Notes under the pieces: model-generated
The model's database searches: none
The model's input: only the letters and a program-made list of their open reading frames with translations
What the model was told of the DNA's origin: nothing
NCBI RefSeq assembly: GCF_026891035.1
Contig: NZ_JAPTGG010000001.1
Coordinates: forward strand, 434,001 to 498,000
DNA: 64,000 bases
Direction of reading: 5' to 3'
From: Dasania phycosphaerae
GTDB lineage: Bacteria > Pseudomonadota > Gammaproteobacteria > Pseudomonadales > Dasaniaceae
Made by a program: the position numbers and the translations under genes
Part shown: in pieces, positions 26,434 through 34,763 of the stretch
How positions within the stretch are numbered: the stretch's first letter is position 1
Layout: the number at the start of each line of letters is the position of its first letter

Positions 26434-27003
26434 ATGACCCACGACTTTGCCAAAAAGCCTAAAGCCAATAGCAAAAAGCAAAACGGCCATCGCAAAAACA
26501 GCCCCAAAAGCCAGGTACCTGGCTGGGTGTGGCTGTTTACCGGCATAGTCACGGGTTTATTTATTGCCTTCTTAGCACACTTGGCCGACATCACCCCGCC
26601 AGCCAAAAGCAGCGAAGAAAAAGTCGCCGCCAAAGCCAGCACAAAAACCAAAGCCAACGACAAGCCCACCACCAGCTTTGAGTTTTACACCCTGCTGCCC
26701 GAGCGCGAAGTGATCGTGCCGGTAGAAGAAAACAGCGCCAATGACAAACCCCAGCAGCAGATCATTTACATACTGCAAGCTGGCTCCTTCAAAAACCCCG
26801 CCGATGCCGACCGCCTGCGCGCCAAACTAATACTGTTAGGCCTGGACACCAAGGTAGAAGAAGTCACTGGCAAGGGCAACGACACCTGGCACCGCGTGCA
26901 GGTAGGGCCCTTTGTGTCACGCTCCAAACTCTCTAAGGCCCGCAACCTGTTGATTAGCAACAATGTGGAAACCTTATTGTTAAAACGCAAAGTAAAAAGC
27001 TAA
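26434..27003 (+). CDS. SPOR-domain membrane protein, FtsN-like
   Basis: 189 residues: basic cytoplasmic tail (1-29, Lys-rich), one membrane segment (31-50, WVWLFTGIVTGLFIAFLAHL), a periplasmic linker rich in Lys/Ala/Thr, and a C-terminal SPOR domain (about 112-186, IYILQAGSFKNPADADRL ... WHRVQVGPFVSRSKLSKA). SPOR domains bind denuded septal peptidoglycan. Position between argS and hslV is that of ftsN in gammaproteobacteria, so an FtsN-like division role is likely. It is shorter than E. coli FtsN (319 residues), and the essential FtsN motif cannot be confirmed by eye. Confidence 0.87.
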   Translation: MTHDFAKKPKANSKKQNGHRKNSPKSQVPGWVWLFTGIVTGLFIAFLAHLADITPPAKSSEEKVAAKASTKTKANDKPTTSFEFYTLLPEREVIVPVEENSANDKPQQQIIYILQAGSFKNPADADRLRAKLILLGLDTKVEEVTGKGNDTWHRVQVGPFVSRSKLSKARNLLISNNVETLLLKRKVKS

Positions 27004-27018
27004 ACCCAGCTTAGCCAC

Positions 27019-27037
27019 ATGCTGGTCACACCAGCAT
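27019..27037 (+). terminator. Hairpin after the SPOR gene
   Basis: ATGCTGGT (27019-27026) and ACCAGCAT (27030-27037) form a perfect eight-base stem with a three-base loop, 16 bases after the stop. No T-run follows, so it may stabilise the transcript end rather than terminate. Confidence 0.4.
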
Positions 27038-27058
27038 AAAGACTATGCGCTACAATCC

Positions 27059-27086
27059 CTTGAAAAACACCAGCGCACCCCCATAT
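27059..27086 (+). promoter_or_regulatory. Sigma-32 heat-shock promoter of hslVU
   Basis: CTTGAAA (-35) at 27059-27065 and CCCCATAT (-10) at 27079-27086, with 14 bases between CTTGAA and CCCCAT. Both boxes match the heat-shock consensus, and the gene served, hslV, is a classic member of that regulon. Confidence 0.85.
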
Positions 27087-27133
27087 ACAACAGCTACCAC
27101 CCTTCAAAACACTGCCCCACTAAGGAGACCCCC

Positions 27134-27679
27134 TTGGATCAATACAGAGGCACCACTATTCTTTCAGTTCGTCGCGATGGCCATGTGGTCATAGGCGGCG
27201 ATGGCCAAGTATCTATGGGTAATACCGTTATGAAAGGTAATGCCCGCAAGGTGCGTCGCCTGTATAACAACCAAGTGATAGCCGGTTTTGCTGGCGGCAC
27301 CGCCGATGCCTTCACCCTGTTTGAGCTGTTTGAGGCGCAACTGGAAAAACACCAAGGCAACTTAGTACGCGCTGCCGTAGAGCTGGCCAAAGCCTGGCGC
27401 ACCGAGCGCTCACTGCGCCAGCTAGAAGCCCTGCTGGCAGTAGCTGACAAAACCACCTCGCTCATCATTACCGGTAACGGCGATGTAATAGAGCCGGAAA
27501 ATAATTTAATCGCCATAGGTTCTGGCGGCCCCTTTGCCCAATCCGCCGCCAAGGCGCTGCTGGACAACACCGAGCTCAGCGCCCGCGATATCGTCGAAAA
27601 AGGCTTAGAAATAGCTGGCGACATCTGCGTATACACCAACCACAACCGCACCATAGAAGAATTAAAGAGCGACAGCTAA
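27134..27679 (+). CDS. hslV: ATP-dependent protease HslV, peptidase subunit
   Basis: Proteasome-like threonine peptidase of the HslUV complex. 181 residues. The start is a TTG with AAGGAG six bases upstream; the predicted chain begins MDQYRG-TTILSVRRDGH. The catalytic threonine is the first T after Gly6, so a six-residue propeptide must be removed, unlike E. coli, where only Met precedes it. Other family markers: GNTVMKGNARKVRRLY, GFAGGTADAFTLFELFE and the allosteric-metal region GDICVYTNHNRTIEEL at the end. hslU starts 43 bases later. A sigma-32 promoter lies just upstream. Confidence 0.96.
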   Translation: MDQYRGTTILSVRRDGHVVIGGDGQVSMGNTVMKGNARKVRRLYNNQVIAGFAGGTADAFTLFELFEAQLEKHQGNLVRAAVELAKAWRTERSLRQLEALLAVADKTTSLIITGNGDVIEPENNLIAIGSGGPFAQSAAKALLDNTELSARDIVEKGLEIAGDICVYTNHNRTIEELKSDS

Positions 27680-27721
27680 CAACCCCCTGCTGCGCTCTGC
27701 TGCTAATTAATAGGTATTACC

Positions 27722-29044
27722 ATGTCACAAATGACTCCCAGAGAAATTGTCCACGAGCTAGACAAACACATCATAGGTCAGGAAAACGCCAAGCGCGCAG
27801 TAGCCATAGCCCTGCGTAACCGCTGGCGCCGCATGCAGCTTAACGAAGAACTGCGTGCCGAAATCACCCCTAAAAATATTTTAATGATAGGGCCCACCGG
27901 GGTGGGTAAAACCGAAATTGCCCGCCGCTTAGCAAAACTGGCCAACGCACCTTTTATTAAAGTAGAAGCCACCAAATTCACCGAAGTGGGCTATGTAGGC
28001 CGCGATGTAGAATCCATAGTGCGCGACTTAATGGATGTTTCTATCAAAATGTTCCGCGAGCAGGAGATGGAAAAAGTTAAGCACCGCGCTCTAGACGCCG
28101 CTGAGGAGAGGGTGTTAGACGTATTACTCCCCCCCGCTCGCGGTGAAGAAGGCAGCAGCGATAAAGAAACCACTACCCGCCAGCTATTCCGTAAAAAATT
28201 ACGCGAAGGCGAGCTGGACGACAAAGAGATAGAAATTGAAGTCAGTGCCGCGCAAATGGGCGTAGAAATCATGGCTCCCCCCGGCATGGAAGACATGACT
28301 AACCAATTGCAAAACATGTTTTCCAGCATGGGCAAAGACAAAAAGAAAAGCGCCAAACTCACCGTTAAAGCCGCCATGAAAAAGCTGCAAGACGAAGAGG
28401 CTGCCAAACTGGTTAATGATGACGACATTAAAAACAAGGCACTACAAGCCGCCGAGCAAAATGGCATAGTCTTTATAGACGAACTAGACAAAGTCGCCAA
28501 ACGCAGCGAAGGCGCGGGAGCTGATGTTTCGCGTGAAGGAGTGCAACGTGATTTACTGCCACTAATTGAAGGCAGCACCGTAAGCACCAAACACGGCATG
28601 ATTAAAACCGATCATATTTTATTTATTGCCTCGGGCGCCTTTCACTTAGCCAAACCCTCGGACTTAATCCCCGAGCTGCAAGGCCGCCTACCTATACGGG
28701 TAGAGCTAGAGGCGCTAAGCCCCGATGACTTCAAGCGTATCTTAACCGAACCTGACTCCTCACTGACTGAGCAATACCAAGCGCTAATTGCCACCGAAGG
28801 TTTAAATATAAATTTTACCGAAGATGGCATTTTAAAAATCGCCGAAACCGCCTGGGAAGTTAACGAGCGCACCGAAAATATAGGTGCCCGCCGCTTACAT
28901 ACCATTATGGAACGTTTACTGGATGAAGCCTCGTTTACTGCCTCAGATCATAGTGGTGATAAGCTATTGGTCGACGCCAACTACGTTACTGAAAAGCTAG
29001 GCGAGCTAGTGAATGATGAGGACCTAAGCCGCTTTATCCTCTAA
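27722..29044 (+). CDS. hslU: HslU, ATPase/unfoldase subunit of HslUV
   Basis: AAA+ unfoldase that feeds proteins to HslV. 440 residues. Walker A MIGPTGVGKTEIARRLA, pore loop region VEATKFTEVGYVGRDVES (GYVG), the intermediate domain about 110-240 rich in Lys/Glu, Walker B GIVFIDELDKVAKRS, and arginine finger/sensor region ELQGRLPIRVELEAL. The C-terminal tail ends DLSRFIL, the hydrophobic peptide that inserts into HslV. Co-transcribed with hslV from the heat-shock promoter. Confidence 0.98.
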   Translation: MSQMTPREIVHELDKHIIGQENAKRAVAIALRNRWRRMQLNEELRAEITPKNILMIGPTGVGKTEIARRLAKLANAPFIKVEATKFTEVGYVGRDVESIVRDLMDVSIKMFREQEMEKVKHRALDAAEERVLDVLLPPARGEEGSSDKETTTRQLFRKKLREGELDDKEIEIEVSAAQMGVEIMAPPGMEDMTNQLQNMFSSMGKDKKKSAKLTVKAAMKKLQDEEAAKLVNDDDIKNKALQAAEQNGIVFIDELDKVAKRSEGAGADVSREGVQRDLLPLIEGSTVSTKHGMIKTDHILFIASGAFHLAKPSDLIPELQGRLPIRVELEALSPDDFKRILTEPDSSLTEQYQALIATEGLNINFTEDGILKIAETAWEVNERTENIGARRLHTIMERLLDEASFTASDHSGDKLLVDANYVTEKLGELVNDEDLSRFIL

Positions 29045-29062
29045 TTGCAGCCAGCTCTAACC

Positions 29063-29104
29063 ATAAAGCCGCCGCGCCATAAACGCTGCGGCTTTATTTT
29101 TTTA
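29063..29104 (+). terminator. Rho-independent terminator of hslVU
   Basis: ATAAAGCCGC pairs with GCGGCTTTAT across a loop of about 15 bases, followed by TTTTTTT. About 20 bases after the hslU stop. Confidence 0.85.
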
Positions 29105-29139
29105 ATAATAAGTGCTTAGTAATTGTACAAGGTGATGAT

Positions 29140-29862
29140 TTGTCTTTATTATCCGCCCCCATGAATAAAATAACACTAAGAGCAATTCAAGGCGGAATTC
29201 TTGCGGCCGGCGCCCCCATAGGCTGGTTAATCATACGCGTATTTTCAGGTTCTGAACCATTAGCCGAACTACAACAGCATTGGAGCCTGTATGCTTATAT
29301 GCTATTCGGTACGCAAATGGTTTTTATTACCTTTAGCATTTATGTGGGCCGGCAGGAACAACTTATCTCTAACCTCGCCATAAGAGACAGCCTCACAGGC
29401 ATTTTTAATTTACGCTTTATGGTTGAGCGCATGAACGAAGAGATTGCCAATGCCCAACGCTACAACACCGCACTCTCGGTTATTTACTGCGACTTAGACC
29501 ATTTCAAAAAAGTAAACGACCAATACGGCCACCCCGGTGGCGACGAAGTATTACGCCAAGTCACCAAAGCTATCAGCTTTAAAACTCGCACTCAGGATGT
29601 ATTCGCTCGCGTGGGAGGCGAAGAATTTGCCATCCTATTACCTCAGTGTAACCACAGTGATGCTATAGATTATGCCGAACGCATACGCAAAACCGTAGAG
29701 CAATTACCCATACAAATCCCTACCAAGCCTGCATTTGGGGTAACCATCTCGCTGGGTGTTGCTACACTAAAAGAACATGAAACTGTTAATGACTTCTATA
29801 AACGCGCCGACCAAAACCTTTACCTGGCCAAACAACAAGGCCGCAATAAGGTAGTCGCCTAA
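29140..29862 (+). CDS. Membrane diguanylate cyclase (GGDEF)
   Basis: 240 residues making c-di-GMP from two GTP. TTG start at 29140 is preferred because AGGTGA lies just upstream; an ATG at 29161 would shorten it by seven residues but has no ribosome-binding site. Two membrane segments (about 17-34 and 48-70) leave almost no periplasmic sensor. GGDEF domain 78-240: DSLTGIFNLRFM, metal-binding Asp in IYCDLDHFKKVND, active-site GGEEF at 159-163, and the inhibitory I-site RTQD at 150-153, correctly placed five residues earlier. Should be an active, feedback-inhibited enzyme. Inserted between hslU and the DUF971 gene, which adjoin in Pseudomonas. Confidence 0.92.
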   Translation: MSLLSAPMNKITLRAIQGGILAAGAPIGWLIIRVFSGSEPLAELQQHWSLYAYMLFGTQMVFITFSIYVGRQEQLISNLAIRDSLTGIFNLRFMVERMNEEIANAQRYNTALSVIYCDLDHFKKVNDQYGHPGGDEVLRQVTKAISFKTRTQDVFARVGGEEFAILLPQCNHSDAIDYAERIRKTVEQLPIQIPTKPAFGVTISLGVATLKEHETVNDFYKRADQNLYLAKQQGRNKVVA

Positions 29863-29901
29863 TCCAGGCTTACTCTTTATGAGCGCTTGCAGGTTTTCGC
29901 T

Positions 29902-30285
29902 ATGAACACAGCCACTCTCACCCGCATCCAGCTACACAAACAAAGCAAAACTTTGGAGCTGCAGTTTGGCGAACAAAGCTACAGCCTAAGCGCGGAATAC
30001 TTACGGGTATATTCCCCCTCGGCCGAAGTGCGCGGCCACAGCCCCAGCCAAGCGGTATTACAAACTGGAAAAATTAACGTCGCCATAGACGATATAAAAA
30101 CTGTAGGTAATTATGCCCTGCAATTATATTTTAGTGATGGCCACGACAGCGGTATTTACTCCTTTAGCTACTTACATGAACTGGCCACCCAGTACGAGCC
30201 CTATTGGCAGGATTACTTACAACGCTTAGAGCAAGCCAAGGCCAGCCGCGACCCGGACCTGCAAGTGGTACGCATAGGCCTGTAA
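29902..30285 (+). CDS. DUF971 family protein
   Basis: 127 residues; start at the ATG 29902 (MNTATLTRIQLHKQSKTLEL) rather than a TTG 15 bases earlier. DUF971 pattern: LRVYSPSAEVRGH, then a beta-rich region with VGNYALQLYFSDGHDSGIYS and FSYLHELA. The same domain occurs in eukaryotic and bacterial proteins linked to iron-sulfur metabolism or gamma-butyrobetaine hydroxylase N-termini, but no function can be assigned here. Conserved neighbour of hslU. Confidence 0.85.
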   Translation: MNTATLTRIQLHKQSKTLELQFGEQSYSLSAEYLRVYSPSAEVRGHSPSQAVLQTGKINVAIDDIKTVGNYALQLYFSDGHDSGIYSFSYLHELATQYEPYWQDYLQRLEQAKASRDPDLQVVRIGL

Positions 30286-30330
30286 GCCAAGCCAGCAAGC
30301 CCCATAATAAAACGCGACAAGGCAGCCATA

Positions 30331-31248
30331 TTGATTAAATACTTCCCCCTGTGGGCACCGCTAGCAGCAGTGGCGGGTTATTTAGCCCCCGACAGTTTGA
30401 CCCCGCTCAAAGTCACTATTATTCCCCTATTAATGCTGGTGATGTTATGCATGGGCATGACCTTACGCCCCGCCGACTTTATTGCCATAAAACGCTATCG
30501 CAGCGCTTTGGCTGCCGGCCTGCTGTTACAGTTTTCGGTTATGCCTTTGCTGGCGCTAGCCTGCGCCAAAATTTTTCAGCTAGATAGCGATTTAAGCCTG
30601 GGCTTGCTATTGGTGGGCAGCGTTGCCGGTGGCACCGCCTCTAATGTGATGACTTATTTGGCCAAAGGGCATGTGGCACTATCGGTATCTATGACAGCAT
30701 GCTCCACTCTGCTTAGTGTGGTGATGACGCCCTTACTGCTAACCTTGTTTAGCGGCACCCACATAGACATACCCGCACTGGCCATTTTAAACAGCCTAAT
30801 AAAAATTATTATTTTGCCGGTAAGCCTAGGGCTGCTACTCAATGCTTACTGCCATCGCCATGTTAAAAAAATCGAGCCCGCCTTAGCACCACTGGCAGCA
30901 CTGACTATTTTATTAATTATTGCCATAGTGGTTGCGCTAAACCAACCACGAGTAGCCACACTTGGGCTGGCGATTGTTTTTGCCAGCCTGCTGCACAATA
31001 TTAGCGGTTTACTACTCGGCTATGCTGCGGCCTACGGGCTGGGCTTTAATAGCAAAATTTGCCGCACCATAGCCTTAGAGGTAGGCATGCAAAATTCTGG
31101 CTTAGCAACCGCACTGGCCTTAAAGTTTTTTAACCAAGCGGTGGCATTACCGGGCGCACTGTTTAGCATTTGGATTAATATGAGCGGCGCTATATTTGCC
31201 GCCCTGTGCGTACATCGTGATCAACAATCATCACCAGCTAAAGACTAG
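30331..31248 (+). CDS. Bile acid:sodium symporter (BASS) family transporter
   Basis: 305 residues, almost entirely hydrophobic, with nine to ten predicted membrane helices. TTG start at 30331 with AAGG upstream; no in-frame ATG precedes the first helix. BASS hallmarks: LVMLCMGMTLRPADF, the sodium-site crossover GSVAGGTASNVMTYLAKG, and the second crossover EVGMQNSGLATALA. Such proteins import organic anions (pantoate, pyruvate, keto acids and others) with Na+; the substrate is unknown. Its TAG stop falls in a heptad array. Confidence 0.88.
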   Translation: MIKYFPLWAPLAAVAGYLAPDSLTPLKVTIIPLLMLVMLCMGMTLRPADFIAIKRYRSALAAGLLLQFSVMPLLALACAKIFQLDSDLSLGLLLVGSVAGGTASNVMTYLAKGHVALSVSMTACSTLLSVVMTPLLLTLFSGTHIDIPALAILNSLIKIIILPVSLGLLLNAYCHRHVKKIEPALAPLAALTILLIIAIVVALNQPRVATLGLAIVFASLLHNISGLLLGYAAAYGLGFNSKICRTIALEVGMQNSGLATALALKFFNQAVALPGALFSIWINMSGAIFAALCVHRDQQSSPAKD

Positions 31249-31275
31249 GAACCCTACATCTAGGAGCTAGGAACT
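31243..31275. repeat. Heptad array at the BASS / enoyl-CoA hydratase junction
   Basis: Short degenerate array, including TAGGAGC-TAGGAAC-TAACATC in seven-base register at 31261-31281. The BASS stop codon TAG (31246-31248) is its left end. No conventional terminator is visible at this convergent junction. Confidence 0.7.
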
Positions 31276-31279
31276 AACA

Positions 31280-32392
31280 TCATAAATCCACCAAAGGGTT
31301 TTGCGGCCAGGGCGGCTCAAAAAAACTATCGACCACGGCATCATCTACTTCGGCCAGTGTTTTATATTGCCATTGCGGATTTTTATCTTTATCCACTAAC
31401 AAGGCCCTTACCCCTTCAGCAAACTCTGGGTGGCGCATAATATTGGTCACCAATACTAACTCGGCATTAAACACCGCTTTTAAATCTAGCTCGCGGCTAA
31501 TCTGTAACTGTTTAAAAATCCATTTAATCGCCAGCGGCGAACCGCCGCGCAATCCTTGCTGAGCACGCTGCAACCACTCATCATCGCTTTGATAGGCTTC
31601 GATACGCTCGGCTATAAGCTGTACATCATCGCCCTCGCATAGCTGATCAATAATCGCTTGGTGGGGCTGTAGATTTGGCGCTGGTTGATCGGCCGCCGAG
31701 GCTTGAGCAAAGGCGCTTAGCTGCGCATTGATCAACTCACTATCGGCCTGCTTATCGCCACTAAAATGCAGCCCCTGCAAACACTCTAACACTTGCGCTT
31801 GCAGGCTGTGATTTATAAAGGTGTCGGCCAAGCCTGCATACAAAGCATCCGTAGCATTAATCGAAGCCGCGGTTAACGCTAAAAAGCGCCCACAGGCACC
31901 AGGCATACGATTTAAAAAATAGCTGCCGCCCACATCGGGAAATAAAGCGATGGTGACTTCGGGCATGGCAATGCGAGTTTTTTCTGAAACTACGCGATGG
32001 CTACAACCGGCCAGCAAACCTAAGCCGCCCCCCATCACTATGCCATGCCCCCAAACCACCATGGGCTTGCGGTAGTTATGTAACAAGTAATCCAAGCGGT
32101 ATTCCAGCTCGAATAAGGTTTCAGCGTATTCACAGGGGCCACCAGGGGTTTGCAAAGACGATTGCCTTGCGGCCAATACATCACCCCCAGCGCAAAAAGC
32201 TTTTTCACCCTGGCCCTGTAAAAAAACCATTTTAATATGCGTATCACTCTGCCATTGCTGCAGCTGGGTATACAGCAGCTCAATCATGGGCAGATTTAAA
32301 GCGTTTAAGGTTTTTTCATTATTGAGGGTGGCTACCGCGATGGCGCCACCCTGGGGGCAGGCTAATTCAGAAAATAAAACCGGGGCAGTCAC
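31280..32392 (-). CDS. Enoyl-CoA hydratase/isomerase family, 3-hydroxyisobutyryl-CoA hydrolase type
   Basis: 370 residues. Crotonase fold with features of the HIBYL-CoA hydrolase branch (valine breakdown): GEKAFCAGGDVLA oxyanion-hole segment, GIVMGGGLGLLAGCSHRVV, then AMPEVTIALFPDVGGSYFLNRMPG, and the C-terminal EFAEGVRALLVDKDKNPQW. The Glu of AMPEV and Asp of PDVGG are the residues that set this branch apart from simple hydratases. Lone gene here with no other beta-oxidation neighbours, so the physiological substrate is inference. Confidence 0.87.
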   Translation of the reverse strand: MTAPVLFSELACPQGGAIAVATLNNEKTLNALNLPMIELLYTQLQQWQSDTHIKMVFLQGQGEKAFCAGGDVLAARQSSLQTPGGPCEYAETLFELEYRLDYLLHNYRKPMVVWGHGIVMGGGLGLLAGCSHRVVSEKTRIAMPEVTIALFPDVGGSYFLNRMPGACGRFLALTAASINATDALYAGLADTFINHSLQAQVLECLQGLHFSGDKQADSELINAQLSAFAQASAADQPAPNLQPHQAIIDQLCEGDDVQLIAERIEAYQSDDEWLQRAQQGLRGGSPLAIKWIFKQLQISRELDLKAVFNAELVLVTNIMRHPEFAEGVRALLVDKDKNPQWQYKTLAEVDDAVVDSFFEPPWPQNPLVDL

Positions 32393-32435
32393 AGGCTTAC
32401 CTCACTATGCGCTCGCTTTATGCACTCAGCAACAA

Positions 32436-33863
32436 TTAATAAGCGTCTTCATCATCGTAATGGCTGAGATTTTCAAAGCGTGTGTATTGGCCAATAAAGG
32501 CTAGCTTACAATAGCCTATGGGGCCGTTACGCTGCTTGCCAATAATAATTTCACCCACGCCTTTATCGGTGGTGTCTTCGTTATACACCTCATCGCGGTA
32601 GATAAACATGATAACGTCAGCATCCTGCTCTATCGCACCGGATTCACGTAAGTCAGAGTTGATGGGGCGTTTATTGGGGCGCTGCTCCAACGAGCGGTTA
32701 AGCTGCGATAGCGCAACCACGGGACACTGAAATTCTTTGGCTATGCTTTTTAAAGAGCGGGATATTTCTGATATCTCTGCGGTTCGCCCTTCGTTATTGC
32801 CCGCCACCCGCATCAGCTGCAGGTAATCGATCATGATTAAGCCCAAATCGCCGTGTTCGCGCACTAAGCGCCGCGCCCTGGCCCGCACTTCGGTGGGGGT
32901 TAGCGCTGCGGTATCGTCTATAAACAGGGGCTTATCTTTGAGTTTGGTAATCGCCGCTGCCAGCTTGGGCCACTCCTCTTCACTGAGTTGGCCGGTACGC
33001 ACATGGGTTTGATTGATGCGCCCCACCGAGGAAATCATACGCATCACAATGGCGTCGGCGGGCATCTCCATACTAAATACCAGCACCGGCTTTTCGCTGC
33101 CAAACAGGGCGTTTTCCACCAAGTTCATGGCAAAGGTGGTTTTACCCATAGAGGGCCTGGCGGCAACGATAATTAAATCTGAGGCCTGTAGGCCGGAAGT
33201 CATTTCATCGAGCTTGGCAAAGCCCGTGGTAACCCCGGTAATACCGCCGTCGGCGGTACTCATTTCGTCTATGCGCTCTAGGGTAAGCTGCAATAAGGGG
33301 TTTACCCCTTGCGGGCCGCCCTCTTTGGGGCGCTCCTCGCCTATTTTCATGATATTGCGTTCGGCTTCGTCCAACAGCTCATCACTGCTGCGCCCTTCGG
33401 GGCTATAGCCGCTTTCAACAATTTCATTGGCAACATTAATAAGTGAGCGCAAACTCGCGCGCTCACGCACCACAGTAGCGTAGGCGCGTATATTGGCCGC
33501 ACTAGGGGTGTTTTTGGCCAGCTCGGCAAGGTAGGCCAAGCCGCCCACCTGCTCTAGTTCACCGGTGTTATTTAAGGCTTCGGATAAAGTAATAACATCT
33601 ATGGGGTTTTCGGCATCAACCAAGGCCACCATTTGCCTAAAAATCTGCTTATGGGCACCACGGTAAAAATCTTCAGGCTTAAGCTGATCGGCCACATTAT
33701 CCCAGGCCTCGTTGGCTATCATTAAGCCACCCAACACCGACTGCTCGGCCTCTATAGAATGCGGAGGCACTTTCAGCGCAGCCAAATCCACATCATCACC
33801 CATGCCTGGCGGCGGTGAAGACATCATATAATCAGCGGGTTCATGCTCGGGGTCAAAATCCAC
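32436..33863 (-). CDS. dnaB: Replicative DNA helicase DnaB
   Basis: Hexameric fork helicase. 475 residues: a 30-residue Asp/Pro/Met-rich N-terminal extension, the primase-interacting N-domain (about 33-135, PPHSIEAEQSVLGGLM), linker helix, and RecA-like ATPase domain from about 190. Walker A AARPSMGKTTFAMNL, Walker B LIMIDYLQLMR, then VALSQLNRSLEQRPNKRP and the sensor DADVIMFIYRD. No intein. Downstream of rplI in the conserved rpsF-rpsR-rplI-dnaB order, though separated from it by 386 bases of repeats and a terminator. Confidence 0.98.
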   Translation of the reverse strand: MDFDPEHEPADYMMSSPPPGMGDDVDLAALKVPPHSIEAEQSVLGGLMIANEAWDNVADQLKPEDFYRGAHKQIFRQMVALVDAENPIDVITLSEALNNTGELEQVGGLAYLAELAKNTPSAANIRAYATVVRERASLRSLINVANEIVESGYSPEGRSSDELLDEAERNIMKIGEERPKEGGPQGVNPLLQLTLERIDEMSTADGGITGVTTGFAKLDEMTSGLQASDLIIVAARPSMGKTTFAMNLVENALFGSEKPVLVFSMEMPADAIVMRMISSVGRINQTHVRTGQLSEEEWPKLAAAITKLKDKPLFIDDTAALTPTEVRARARRLVREHGDLGLIMIDYLQLMRVAGNNEGRTAEISEISRSLKSIAKEFQCPVVALSQLNRSLEQRPNKRPINSDLRESGAIEQDADVIMFIYRDEVYNEDTTDKGVGEIIIGKQRNGPIGYCKLAFIGQYTRFENLSHYDDEDAY

Positions 33864-33940
33864 GGTACTTATAACCTAACAGCGTTTATTGTTATCAAAA
33901 AACAGGGGGATCATTGTGGGGTATTTGAGCTTTCAGCTCA

Positions 33941-34071
33941 ATAGTCGATAGTCGATAGTCGATAGTCGATAGTCGATAGTCGATAGTCGATAGTCGATAG
34001 TCGATAGTCGATAGTCGATAGTCGATAGTCGATAGTCGATAGTCGATAGTCGATAGTCGATAGTCGATAGT
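33941..34071. repeat. Perfect heptanucleotide tandem array (GTCGATA)n, about 18.7 copies
   Basis: An uninterrupted seven-base period (GTCGATA/TATCGAC) over about 131 bases between the dnaB start and the rplI terminator. No spacer structure. I see no copy differing from the unit within the tract. It lies in the leader/promoter region of dnaB on the minus strand. Confidence 0.97.
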
Positions 34072-34121
34072 AAAAATCTTGCCGTATCTATCGTCCCTGT
34101 CCAGCGCTTTTCAAGCTTTTC

Positions 34122-34245
34122 ATTAGCGACTAGGAACTAGAGACTAAGAGCTAGCGACTTTAACCAACAAAAAAGGCCAGTGCCCATAGAGGGAGCTGGC
34201 CTTTTTCTTAATCTAGCAACTAGCGACTAAACACTAGCGACTGAC
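34122..34245. repeat. Degenerate heptad arrays flanking the rplI terminator
   Basis: TAGCGAC-TAGGAAC-TAGAGAC-TAAGAGC-TAGCGAC (34124-34158) and TAGCAAC-TAGCGAC-TAAACAC-TAGCGAC (34214-34241) keep strict seven-base register on both sides of the hairpin at 34170-34206. Confidence 0.9.
34170..34206 (-). terminator. Rho-independent terminator of the rpsF-rpsR-rplI operon
   Basis: On the minus strand AAAAAGGCCAG pairs with CTGGCCTTTTT across a loop of about 14 bases, ending in a T-run. Lies 44 bases after the rplI stop. Confidence 0.85.
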
Positions 34246-34249
34246 AATC

Positions 34250-34696
34250 TTACTCAGCAACTACCGACAGCTTAACCGCTTGCATAACTTCTGAATGCAC
34301 TTGCACGTCGATTTCGAATTCGCCGATTTCACGGATTACACCGTTAGGTAGACGAACTTCGCTTTTGCTAACTTCTACGCCAGCTTTGCTGATAGCATCA
34401 GCAATATCGCGAGTACCGATAGAACCGAACAGTTTGCCTTCATCACCGGCATTGCCCGCAATAACAACATTTAGTTCAGCTAACTTGGCAGCGCGTGCTT
34501 CAGCAGCAGAGCGTTTCTCAGCAGCGGCAGCTTCTAGCTCTGCACGACGTGCTTCAAAATCAGCAACGTTTGCCTTAGTGGCAGCAACTGCTTTGCCGTA
34601 TGGTAATAAGTAGTTACGACCAAAACCGGCCTTAACATTAACCTTGTCACCTAACTCACCCAACTTACCTACTTTTTCCAGCAGAATAACTTGCAT
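34250..34696 (-). CDS. rplI: 50S ribosomal protein L9
   Basis: 148 residues from the ATG at 34696 (MQVILLEKVGKLGELGDKVN), which has AAGGTG six bases upstream; the GTG at 34705 belongs to that ribosome-binding site. Two globular domains joined by a long helix: N-domain 1-52 with VKAGFGRNYLLPYGKAV, helix 50-80 (FEARRAELEAAAAEKRSAAE), C-domain 80-148 with LFGSIGTRDIADAI. Binds 23S rRNA near the L1 stalk. Confidence 0.98.
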   Translation of the reverse strand: MQVILLEKVGKLGELGDKVNVKAGFGRNYLLPYGKAVAATKANVADFEARRAELEAAAAEKRSAAEARAAKLAELNVVIAGNAGDEGKLFGSIGTRDIADAISKAGVEVSKSEVRLPNGVIREIGEFEIDVQVHSEVMQAVKLSVVAE

Positions 34697-34763
34697 TGTA
34701 TTCACCTTTTCTCTTGTAAGACCGCGTTCCGCTGGCCTGTCAAAACTCTATAGCGCTGGTAGG

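Noticed and set aside
33941..34071. Possible CRISPR array
   Set aside because: The unit is only seven bases and there are no spacers; it is a simple tandem repeat and no cas gene is in the window.
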